Source: Phaeoceros laevis (lineage: Eukaryota; Anthocerotophyta; Anthocerotopsida; Notothyladales). Taken from it: a DNA stretch of 37,262 nucleotides. The notes under the pieces are model-generated. The model did not search any database. It was not told the DNA's origin and saw only the letters and a program-made list of their open reading frames with translations. Numbering within the stretch: the first letter of the stretch is position 1; every line of letters starts with the position of its first letter. Where the stretch lies: NCBI GenBank assembly GCA_049999765.1, contig JBNGIQ010008911.1:128880-166141 (forward strand), written 5' to 3'. Below, in pieces: positions 13,101 through 22,502 of this stretch. The position numbers and the translations under genes were made by a program.

Positions 13101-13368
13101 CCAGCTCAATTGGAATCGGCAGAAGTACAAGCACACCTGTTGCAGGATTGAAGAAGGACCACAGCTTCGATTTGAACTCGTGGTCCGCAGCAAATAAGCG
13201 CACCCAAATCCTTTCTTTCTTGCCCTTATCAGTGACAGCTTGCAGAATTGACCCACCGATGCCAGGAATCAAAAGTACAGGATCTAAATCCGGATTCACG
13301 ACGTTTTCATCTTTTTTCCACGGCCACCAGTTCTCAATCTTCTCGATGAAGTCCTTGAAGTCAAACAT
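10170..13368 (-). CDS. LCAT4: LCAT-like phospholipase, LCAT4 type
   Basis: Alpha/beta-hydrolase of the lecithin:cholesterol acyltransferase family; the Arabidopsis LCAT4-type relative acts as a phospholipase A on glycerophospholipids. Eleven exons (minus): 13368-13137, 12884-12793, 12685-12567, 12420-12285, 12191-12140, 11964-11864, 11719-11537, 11351-11194, 11060-11006, 10883-10830, 10703-10170. All junctions are GT-AG and in phase, giving 571 residues. Family motifs are visible: PVLLIPGIGGS (30-40), ERIWVRLFAADHEF, the nucleophile motif SHSMGG with Ser178, and the lid/cap sequence WIAVAVPFQGAPGF. The acid Asp385 sits in VEGDGTVP and His410 in GIPGDHRNIL. FYNPVNDYVVLPS near the C-terminus is typical of the LCAT4 subgroup. 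There is no N-terminal signal peptide (MFDFKDFIEKIENWW), so a cytosolic or peripheral membrane location is likely. The C-terminal tail (about 120 residues) is Glu- and His-rich and poorly conserved. Confidence 0.93.
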
Positions 13369-14682
13369 CTTCCCAGCACAATTACAACCGCTGCACCCCT
13401 ATCTACAAGGCTGGCAGCTATACACTTAGCCCCCACTGCCAAACCAAGATTCACAGAAAATAGTCCTCTGTACAGAAGGGAAGTGTCTGGAGTGAAACAC
13501 AACTATCAGAGCTTCCTTAAGCCACACGTCGAGGTAGAGGAATTCTGGGAAGTCATCGGCAACAGGTGGCAGTCACAGTATATACATATACAGTACTAAA
13601 ATACTTCGAAAGGGCTGAGACAGGTCCGACCACCTTCGTCTGTGAAACAATTATATACAGCTAGGAGACACAGAACCTGCAGAACAGGGAATGAAAAGCT
13701 GCGGGATGCGAGACCTAAAGTCTCTCTGGCGATTGGGAGGTAGAGCCTAGAGCATACAGCAGTCGTGGGTGAAGCATCAACTGAGATAAGGTAGGAGTAC
13801 AAGGTGACACTTAAGCATCTGAATTCAGCAGAGACTTCAATCCCTCCCTCATGGTTATATGGAACCAGCTCCTGGAGAAGACACCTACGGATGCACCTAC
13901 TTGGCAATTCACCAAGAGAGGAAGTAAACTACAAGTGGTAGCTCACTTCGGAGAACTTAGGAGGCCAACAGGGATAGCTTGACGCAGAGAACCGGGAGCT
14001 GCCACCTCATTCTACTCCAGCAGAGATGGATGTGAGGTTGACGAATTGCTGAGAGCGACGGAATGTGAAACCGACCGCACTCAACGCGGAAGCGAGGAAA
14101 AGCGCGTGGCTCAGCTGCTGCGCGTAAGGGGAGGAATCTGAGCGGTGTTGTGTGTTGCGTGTTGCGAGAGGGAGACAGATACAGAGCTGGGCCTTACGCC
14201 TGCCCAGCCGAAAAAAGGTGCCGTGTGTGTGGCAGCGCAGTATTGCTCTGTAGCAGAAAAGCGCGAACACTACGAGGTGGACAACCAATCGAAGTGATGC
14301 TCCCCGGATTCATGTAAGCATGCGCCAACTATGCCGTTTACGCATTAACTTATCACACATCAGCTGTTGGTTCCTTGAATTGCGATCACAAAAACGTCTA
14401 CGTGTCAGAAGCACAGTATGTCATATAAATGGATGTCATATAAATGGACCTTCCATGAAATCTTATAATTCATATGGCATATGGAGGATTTATGATATTT
14501 TAACTCAATTTCATTGTGTGTTAGAGACAGTAAGCTTATTATATTCTTCATGCAAGATGTTATAATTGCACGGGCATTATATAAGATGTAGAATAGTCGT
14601 ATTGTTCCTTTACTTTGTAAGTTCAATTACAAACTCATCTCAGTTGTGGATTTTTCAACATATAAAATATAATATTCTAGTC
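13369..14682. other. Upstream region of the LCAT4-like gene and AT-rich spacer
   Basis: About 13369-14300 is of ordinary composition and probably contains the promoter and 5' UTR of the minus-strand phospholipase gene. From about 14300 onward the base composition becomes strongly AT-rich. A 13-bp direct repeat (TGTCATATAAATG type) is present at about 14418-14446. Open frames here are short, lack family resemblance and were not called. Confidence 0.5.
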
Positions 14683-14861
14683 CAGGACATCAGGCCTTAG
14701 GAGTTACAACTTACAACAACATGATGGAAACAACATATAAATTATAATATTCTAGTCCAGGACATCAGGCCTTAGGAGTTACAACTTACAACAACATGAT
14801 GGAANNNNNNNNNNCAGGACATCAGGCCTTAGGAGTTACAACTTACAACAACATGATGGAA
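14683..14861. repeat. 47-bp direct repeats around a 10-N gap
   Basis: A 47-bp sequence beginning CAGGACATCAGGCC occurs at 14683-14729, 14758-14804 and 14815-14861. Copies 1 and 2 are spaced 75 bp apart as a tandem duplication. Copies 2 and 3 are identical and separated only by ten N (14805-14814), which looks like two overlapping contig ends that were not merged, so copy 3 is probably not a real extra copy. Confidence 0.85.
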
Positions 14862-15462
14862 AGTTTTATGGGCTCTGCTGCTCTTTAAATGAACCAAGAA
14901 GTGTGGATAATATTGTAGAATTTAATAGTTATATACATGAATACATATGTTTCACCACAAACTACATCGGTATAAAATATTTTCCTAAGTATGCCATCAA
15001 GATACAAAAGGAATAAGATCATGTGTATCTATAATATTCACGTGGGTTTGCATCCATATTCTAACTCACATGATGCATCATGACTCAATTCAAGAATTGA
15101 CTCTATTATGGAGTATAATAATGTATAAGACTCACGGTTGTAGCAAACCATTTTGTTTTTGAATGTGAACTATCATAACAAAACATAGATGGTCCTATCC
15201 CTAGCTCGTGAAGATGTCAATCAGAATGTAATAGTTAAAAATAATTCAAATATTCCTTTAGTTGAGACAATTTTAAGTACTTTATCAGCGCAATACCATA
15301 TCACAAAATGGATTATCAAGGGAAAGATGACCAAAAATCTTTGGTTTGTTCTATACTCTTATGTCATTTTACTACTTAAGCTTCAACTTCATCAAAAGTT
15401 TAGCAAACATTAATTACTAAAAAAAAATCATATCCATCTGAAACTTGATCATGTGTTTTCAG
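14862..15462. other. AT-rich region, likely 5' part of the EF-hand gene
   Basis: No exon could be placed with confidence. An open frame starting with ATG at 15189 (MVLSLAREDVNQN) could be a first exon ending at the GTAATA after position 15227, which would be in phase with the exon at 15463, but nothing independent supports it. The start of the EF-hand gene should be somewhere in this stretch. Confidence 0.35.
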
Positions 15463-18400
15463 TCTATATTGCAAAAAGTGGGCTTAAATTCTTGGTTACG
15501 TTCTCATGGCAAAGTCGTACGCCCGGAATTGACCAAAAAGCAAAGAATGGAACTACAAGAGTGTTTCGATTTAATTGACTCTGATGGCTCTGGTGTGTAT
15601 GTGGTATTCAAATAAGATATTTGATCATCTATTAACTAACTGACTTATGAAATTAATGCCACTTAATTTCAGAAACAACAAAATGCATACGATCTGATTT
15701 GTGATGTCATTTACCAAACTTTAGGTACAATTGATGTTTCTGATCTCTTAACTGCATTCAGCGTATTGGGCCTTCGAGTTCAGAGGTCTGAGATTGAAAA
15801 AATGCTTTCTACTGCTGCTATTGATGGAACTGCTATTGTGAGATCTGTTTCTGAACTCTTAGACAAAGTTGCAAATCAGAAAAAAAAAGAGATCATATTG
15901 CACTCCAACATCTTGTTATAGATTACATTTAAAGTTTTTGGCCCACACATGGGTATCATAAATTAAATCAATTTGAATTGCTATCATAATTCTAAAAAAT
16001 TTTGTAACAGGTTGATTATCATGAATTTGTGCAAATCATGACTTCAAAAATGGATGTACAATCGCAAAGACAAGAATCACATAGTAAGTTGAATAAAAAG
16101 ATATTACAAGTATTATCAATAAGCATTGTATGAGATTTGATTTGCGTGTTTTGGATGACTCTATCAACACACTTGTGTCCTCCTTTTTTTCATTATGTTT
16201 ATTACGAACCAGAAAAACCAACCAAGGAGCCATTTCCTTTCCGTCTTTTAGCTCAAGCATATAGAAGAAAGAAGGTACAATACATGTAACATCTAGGTTT
16301 ATAATGGCCATGTTTTACAATCATATGTTTTTTATTTTGCGGTGATTAAGAGGCCTGAACTATATATTGCTCTATTTTCAGCTCATGGAAGCCATAATGG
16401 AGGGGGATAAACAAACACAAGCACGACTTCAAGCAAAAGCTGATGCAGCTGAAGCTGACAGATTATCTAATATTTCAAGTATGGAAGCAAAGAAAAAATA
16501 CAAGGTATGAATCAAACTTGAAATGATCTCTTCAAAGAAAAATATGCATAGTGCCAAAACCTTTTTTGTTAGTTTCACGATAAATATTGACTCTCCCAAA
16601 ATAATCTAGAAATCAAGGTCAAGATCTCAAATAAGAAGAAGTCTGATAGGAGGTAGACTTTTTTTTTTACCTATTAGTAGAAAGAAAGTTCGATAATTCA
16701 AGAAACTTGTAAACTAAGCATGCTCCCATCATGGTACTTTACACTTCGTGTATATAACTCCAGAAAAATTTGAAAAAATGAATATTAATTTCTAATATGT
16801 GTATAACTGTTATAGATATTGCACTTCCCAAATATGTTATGGATAGTATGGATGAAGACGTAAAGCAAGTACTCTTTGACCAAAAAGGAGTTAATCCAAG
16901 CTTGAAAAAAATCATTGCGGCAAATGAATTGGATGCACAAGGGCTGGCAAAAACATTGAGCAATTTAGATGGAAGAAAAGTTTCACAAAGACAAGGAACA
17001 ATTTTACCAGGTTTGTTTGCGTCAAAGTTTGTATTTAATAGAAAATAAGTTTTTATCTAAAAAACATGTAGCATCAACTTGTTGTGTGGCTAACTTTTAT
17101 AGAGTTCAAGACAAGTGGGGATATCAGTTCCATTCTAAGCTCAGGGAATATACTCCAACCATCTAAGCGTAACTGGATTGAAGACAAACAAGAGCTGCAA
17201 CATCATCGTCAAAAGGTTATAATATTTTAGAATGTAATGTGTTTGATGCATTTTTATGTAATGAGTTTATCTTTATTTGATTCACGTGATAGAATGTTAG
17301 TGATAACAACTCCCTTTGCCAAAAATAAAATATCTAAGTTTTTTAATATGTCTATATCTATTATAGGAAGGCAACAAAACTGAGTCCAAATCCATAGAAC
17401 AAGTCACTGTTTCAAAAAAACATTGGTCCGTTAGTAGATCCCCTACTCGTAACAAAGACGGAGACCTTTTTGGGCAAGATAAAGGTGAAAAGAGAAAAGC
17501 AGACATATTAGTTAGTAGTAGTGCACCTGCAAGTTCATTGGCAGTGAGGCAAGCAAGCATGCAAAGGAGGCAATCTGTCGAGGCTGAGGTTCATCAACTC
17601 ACTAAGGAGCTGAGTGAAAGGCCCAATTTAGATGCACATAGTGAAGATAAAGAAGTAGAGGCTATTAGACAAGGTGGCCAAGTTAAGAAAAAAACCATTC
17701 TTCCAATATTACAAAGTGATGCACTTAGTGAAGGTGAAACATTATGTAGTGGTCATTCGGTCACAAGTGGAAGACATGAAGAAGTAGCTACACTAGCTCA
17801 ATCAAGCTCAAAGAAACAATCAAGCATGGTTCAACCATTAGCAATGATCCAAGAAGTTAGTTTAGTCTCTTCTGACACTGGAAAGCTGCCTGTAGCAAAA
17901 AAAATGTCCAACATCATAACTCCTACTTCAGAAAGTAAGGAGGCAACACCTCCAGTAAAGCCAAAGAAGAGAGGCAGTATTGCCCCTCCTACAGGTGTAC
18001 AGACAAAAGNNNNNNNNNNTTGCCCCTCCTACAGGTGTACAGACAAAAGAGGTAGAAGCCATGAATGTAGGGAAATCTGACATGAAGAAAAAACAAAATA
18101 CCATTGTTACACCCCTTTCTCTTGATGCAATTCTTGAGGTAGACTTAGAGGGCACTACCAAAGAACCTAGTCTTTGGCAAGATAGTATAAAACCACAATC
18201 AACTTCAAATCAACCCACTTATGAAGATGGTATGGAAGGTAAAGAGGGTCAAGAAGGTGAAGGTGTGGAACAAAATATCCCTAGAAGATCAAATATGACT
18301 AGAGAAGAAGCACAATCCATAATAATCCAGAAGAAAAAATCTCAACAATGGTGAGGGTTCATTTACTTCATGGAAGGATTGCCTATACCAACTCAACTTT

Positions 18401-18655
18401 TATCTATATTTTGTTTCGTGGTATGGTTTTGAAACTAAAGCGTGTAGCTACTTTAATAAGTCCTTGGCCCATTTGAAATGCTTATCCTAAATCTTAATCT
18501 TGTTTTGCAGGTTCAAAACAAGCCCATCTTGGAGCAACAGCTCCTCCGACTCCGGGCAATTAAAAACATCCAAAACTACACCAAATATGGACAGTGGGAC
18601 ACTAAAGACAGGTCAGAAGCGCGACAGCAAAGGGCTCCCTCTTCCACAGCAATGA
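15463..18655 (+). CDS. EF-hand protein with long disordered tail (5' end not found)
   Basis: Ten exons placed: 15463-15592, 15725-15837, 16011-16083, 16213-16274, 16382-16504, 16610-16652, 16816-17010, 17103-17215, 17367-18350 (with gap) and 18511-18655, all GT-AG and in phase. The first splice creates a canonical EF-hand loop, DSDGSGTIDVSD; a second, degenerate EF-hand (AAIDGTAIVDYHEF) lacks most calcium ligands. Then come a basic AYRRKK helix, an Ala/Glu-rich helix, a conserved-looking segment (DIALPKYVMDSMDEDVKQVL) and a long Ser/Lys/Thr-rich disordered tail. Ten N at 18010-18019 with flanking 30-bp duplicates shift the frame artificially; collapsing them gives at least 646 residues. The 3' end is uncertain: the spliced frame stops at 18655, but another frame is open to 18903. 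I do not recognise the family. A role in motile sperm is only a guess from the calmodulin-like N-terminus. Confidence 0.65.
17980..18049. repeat. 30-bp duplicate flanking a 10-N gap (assembly overlap)
   Basis: The 30 bases at 17980-18009 are repeated exactly at 18020-18049 with ten N between. This matches overlapping contig ends placed side by side. The extra 40 positions break the reading frame of the EF-hand gene, and removing them joins VQTK to EVEAMNVGKSD in frame. Confidence 0.9.
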
Positions 18656-19209
18656 GTTCCATTGATGGTAGATTGGTACGAAGTGCCAGTGCAGAGCCTT
18701 TTCTGATTAGATCTTCCATAAGGTTCCTCAATAAGGACAATCAGCCACCCTCCCGACCGTTCTCTCGGCTTAGCACTATGGGCACATACAACCCATACAT
18801 GCCGACTCCTTTACCTATACCAACAAGGCCCCATTCCGTAGCAGGCAACTGGGGTTCACGTCTCTTGAGTCATGATCTACTATCAAAACCGCCTTCCAGG
18901 TGAGGCAGCCAGGATCTTGTAGAGCGAGTACAGCAAATGTGGAGCACTGGACTTGCGAAGTTATCATCTCATGTCCTTGATTGCCTCAAGGTGTTGATTA
19001 AACTTTGGCCGTTCTTTTTAACCTGAAAAAGAAGTTTGACGGCCTATCGCTTTGATGTTGTTGCTCATCCAATTGAATTTTCCAGCTCCAGCTGACGAGC
19101 TCCAACAATGCCCTGCAAGGAGCACTGATGGTAGGATAGTGTCAACCATCAGTGCTTGCTGTAACTGCTGGCGGTCGGCCAGAAAGGAACTGCTGATAAA
19201 GCAGGAGCG
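18656..19209. other. Convergent intergenic region
   Basis: Lies between the likely stop of the EF-hand gene and the stop of the minus-strand NUMOD3 gene. The first 250 bp also carry the competing open frame to 18903, so the 3' boundary of the EF-hand gene is not settled. Nothing else recognised. Confidence 0.45.
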
Positions 19210-21389
19210 TTATCTGCGAGATTCGGCACTCTTAATCTTGTCAGCAGCTTCAGCAAGCAGCTTCCGTGTTTCGGCCAGAGACAGACGGGCTCCTTCATCC
19301 GTGGCAGCAACAGCTTCAAGCGCCTTAATGGCTTTCTCCGCTTCCGCCATGAGCAACCTGAAAATCGAACAGGCAATGGCGTTATTGAACATTCATGCCC
19401 AAAAAGCGCCAGGTAAGCCATCAAGTAGTCGGAAATGGGTTTCAACCTTGCTCGCTCTGCTGCTTCTTGCTTCTTCAGTTCCATCATTTGTCGTCCAGCC
19501 TGAATTCGCCTTATTCTCTCGAGCTTCTCATTAGCACGTGGATCTACAAAAGTAGCAGGCCTAGGTGGCTCCTCTACAGACGAACGCATGCCCGGACTTA
19601 CAGGTGAACGTTGTGTTGGCTTTCTCACGGTACTGGGTACCTTGGATGCAGTTCTCCTAGGATCCTTGGGCTCCCGTACTACGGTGGATGGTGCCGTTGC
19701 TCTCTTTCTTGGGGGCCTCGATGGGACACCAGTTTTGTCCCTGACAAATTTTTGCAAGCCTTCACTGACCTTCCTGCGGTAATCCTGAGAAGAGCAACAC
19801 AACCGTTGACCAAACAATCATAAAACTACCTTGCATATCCAGGTGAGAGGAGGAGGTCTGGTTGAAACCTTACCGGGTCACTCCATTTTGCCCTTATTGC
19901 CTCGGAAATCTTTTGCCTGTGCTCCACTGATCCCGCAGGTGCGATTGGCCTTTGGCTCCGCTTTGATTCCTTCCGTTGCAACTCTTTTTTCATAGCCTTC
20001 ACTCTTTGCTTCTCCTCAACTATAAGCTCTCGCAATATAGTGCGATAACTATCCCACTGCAGTTCAGAGTCTCCATATCCACCTATCCTTGCCTCCTCGG
20101 CAACCAACTCCCTCCATTCATTCACACATGCATCCTGAGATTTCCTTGCGAACCTTTTGGCATCCCAATTTGCTGCAATGGCAGCCCTTATTTTCGCTTT
20201 AGTCTCGTCACTGCACCTGGCATTGTACCGATGAATATCATGTTGCCAACAGACCAGACGCGATTTGATATCGCCATGAATGACTCTCAAGAAAAACAGG
20301 AGGAGAAGCTTCAATTGCACAATTCTATTTCCAGCTAGGCAGAACGTGTACTCCTCTACAGTACTAGGTCATCCTCTTCCACAGCGAAGCACAAGCAACT
20401 GAGGCACACACATGATATGCAACTGAACCGCACCTCTGGTTGATTGCACAGCTCCTAAGCTTCTCCCGAATCTGTACCCAGTCAAAAGGGCTTATGTGTT
20501 AAGCAAGCGAACGACGAAGGGTAGTACCAAGTCTGAATGCTCATGAGAAGGGGGCTATCAGAACAATCGGGGAATTCGCACCGCTGGATTACACATGGCT
20601 TCTATAGTCCTTTGCCGGATGCGAGCAATCGTTTCTGCAGAGCGAAACCAGCAACTTGAGCTGTCTTCGATCAACATTTTTACTGCCGTCATCTACAGAC
20701 CATCACTAACCTGGAGAATGGCGCTTCCCTTTGTTCCATGGCATCTTGCCTTTGTTAGGATGAACTTTTTTGGGGGGGGTGGGGAGTCCTGTCGATGCAT
20801 CCCCAACCTTTTTTGCGCCGCCGACTGCCCCAACAACTCCAACATTCGATGCTTTTGCATCCCCTAGCTCCACCTGCCCTGCATTTCCGTCGCCTCGACC
20901 CCTATCGCCAGCTCCAAACTGAGTCAGCCCTGGAACCCCCGACTCGTCAAGCTCAGAGCATTCTACACCAACCGACCTCTCCTTAACATCCAAGCACGGA
21001 ATAGGCTCCTCCCGTGCCAACCCTTCAGTTTCCAACTGAACTGGCGAGGAGCTCCGCGGGTCCCAGGTCGGCAACACAATAGTCGACTCCGTGACCACAG
21101 CTACGGCCCTGGAATCCAGCGAGCCGCCCTGCTCCGGCAACCACGGTGGGGACCTACTGCTTCCTTCCCATGACAACTCCGTCAGGCTCCGTCCAGCGCG
21201 CAGTAGAGCAGAAGAAATCTCCTCCAGAACCGCCAAATGCCTGACACAGGGGGACCTGTGCCCCCCGCCATGGTTATGCTTCCAGAACCCAGGCACCGGT
21301 CTCGGCGAGTCTTGGCTGCAACATGGACCGGGCAGCGCGGTCACTGATCCGGTGTAGGAGGCAAACCCCGCTACCGGCCTGTACAGCAT
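19210..21389 (-). CDS. NUMOD3-motif protein of plant type
   Basis: Six exons (minus): 21389-20711, 20634-20582, 20471-20434, 20216-19874, 19784-19447, 19357-19210. Every junction is in phase; the product is 532 residues. NUMOD3 is a short DNA-binding motif found in homing endonucleases and in a family of plant proteins. Copies seen: MPWNKGKRHSPETIARIRQR (about 219-238), CSDETKAKIRAAIAANWD (about 258-275) and HRQKISEAIRAKWSDPDYRR (about 353-376). The segment DSELQWDSYRTIL between copies 2 and 3 matches my memory of the plant family (Arabidopsis At1g53800-like). No endonuclease catalytic domain is visible. The first 200 residues are low-complexity and could include a transit peptide. The C-terminus is a Glu/Ala/Lys-rich helix ending ESRR. 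Function is unknown in the family; nucleic-acid binding in an organelle is the natural guess. The start ATG 21389 is the first in the open frame and may be too short or too long. Confidence 0.82.
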
Positions 21390-22502
21390 CCAGAACTACT
21401 CAACTGCATAGCCCGCACAATAGCACAGGTCCTCCTGCCGTGAAAGCAGCTTCCATTCCCCTGGATGGCTTCCCTAATTGGTTAGCAGGTGGCTCCAGCC
21501 ATTGGTCGCTCGAATGTGCAAATTCCTGTTCAGGACAAGGTACGCTGCAAGTGCCTGGGCGCCAGATCCTGCATTCCAGTAGGCTGCGGCGCTACTGTAT
21601 TCAGCTGAACTCTGACGGCAATTTTTTGTGGAAACCGAGCGGGATGAGGACCTCTAAGCTCGAGGCACTGCTGCTGCCGCTTGGATGGCGCCACGCCGTG
21701 GATGGAATCAACGGTGCCGAAGCACGGCTCCTCTCTGTTATCTAGTCTTGCTCCAGTTAGTGTTCCGGTTTTGGTCCCCGGCTACCAGGTTGCCTTACCC
21801 GGTACCTTCTACGTGCCGGTGACAGCACGTCGTGACGGGGAGCGAATCGCAGCACCTTGGAGTTGACGGAGCCGCTAGAAACAGGGCGTGAGGAGCGAGG
21901 ATGCCGATATAGGAATCCGACAGGCCGGCCAAACAATTGCGTCGCTGCGCTTATAAGCCACGCATGGCTCCCCTTCCTCCCGGTGGTTGTTGGTGCTGCA
22001 CCTTGGATGCGTGCTGTACTGGATGGCAGGATGGAAGGAAAGCTTTGCAAGACAGCAGACGCTGGACTGAAGAATGCTGTCAATGCTATGCCAGGGCCAG
22101 TGTTGATATTGCCGCAGCGGTTCGCCAATGTATGAGCGAAGCTGGACATCAATTTGGCAAGTGACCTTTCCGATAGTCACTGCATTCCGATGTGGAAGGC
22201 GATCTGTGGCCACAGGAAGGATTTCTCTGCGGGCACGCAGATGTAGCTTGGCTGTCTTTGTGAGCTCTTTAGAGCTTTTAGGAGCAGAGGCTTTCTGTTT
22301 GGGAAAGCGAGAAACAGTTCGGTTGCTTAGCCCAATTTCCTTTACACTGCAGAATCCGGTACGGTGCTGGAACGCAGCTACAATGCCTCCGCAGGTTCTG
22401 GTGGAATCGGGGTTAGCGGACACGATTCGACGCAGAGTCTCCTCTTGTGGTCCTCAGGCTATTTGATCTTGCAGCCCGCCTGCACCTGCTTTGGCCTGGC
22501 GA
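21390..22502. other. Divergent region between NUMOD3 and sigma-factor genes
   Basis: About 1.1 kb separating two genes transcribed away from each other; presumably holds both promoters and 5' UTRs. Plus-strand frames are open over parts of it (about 21323-21745, 21857-22135, 22128-22466), and an upstream sigma-factor exon with the transit peptide could be hidden here, but I found no junction that I can defend. Nothing else recognised. Confidence 0.45.

Noticed and set aside
15189-15413. 74-codon frame as the first exon of the EF-hand gene
   Set aside because: A possible donor exists at 15228 but there is no similarity or other support.
21857-22466. Upstream exons of the sigma factor carrying a transit peptide
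   Set aside because: Frames are open but no donor/acceptor pair joins them convincingly to 22503, so they were left out of the model.
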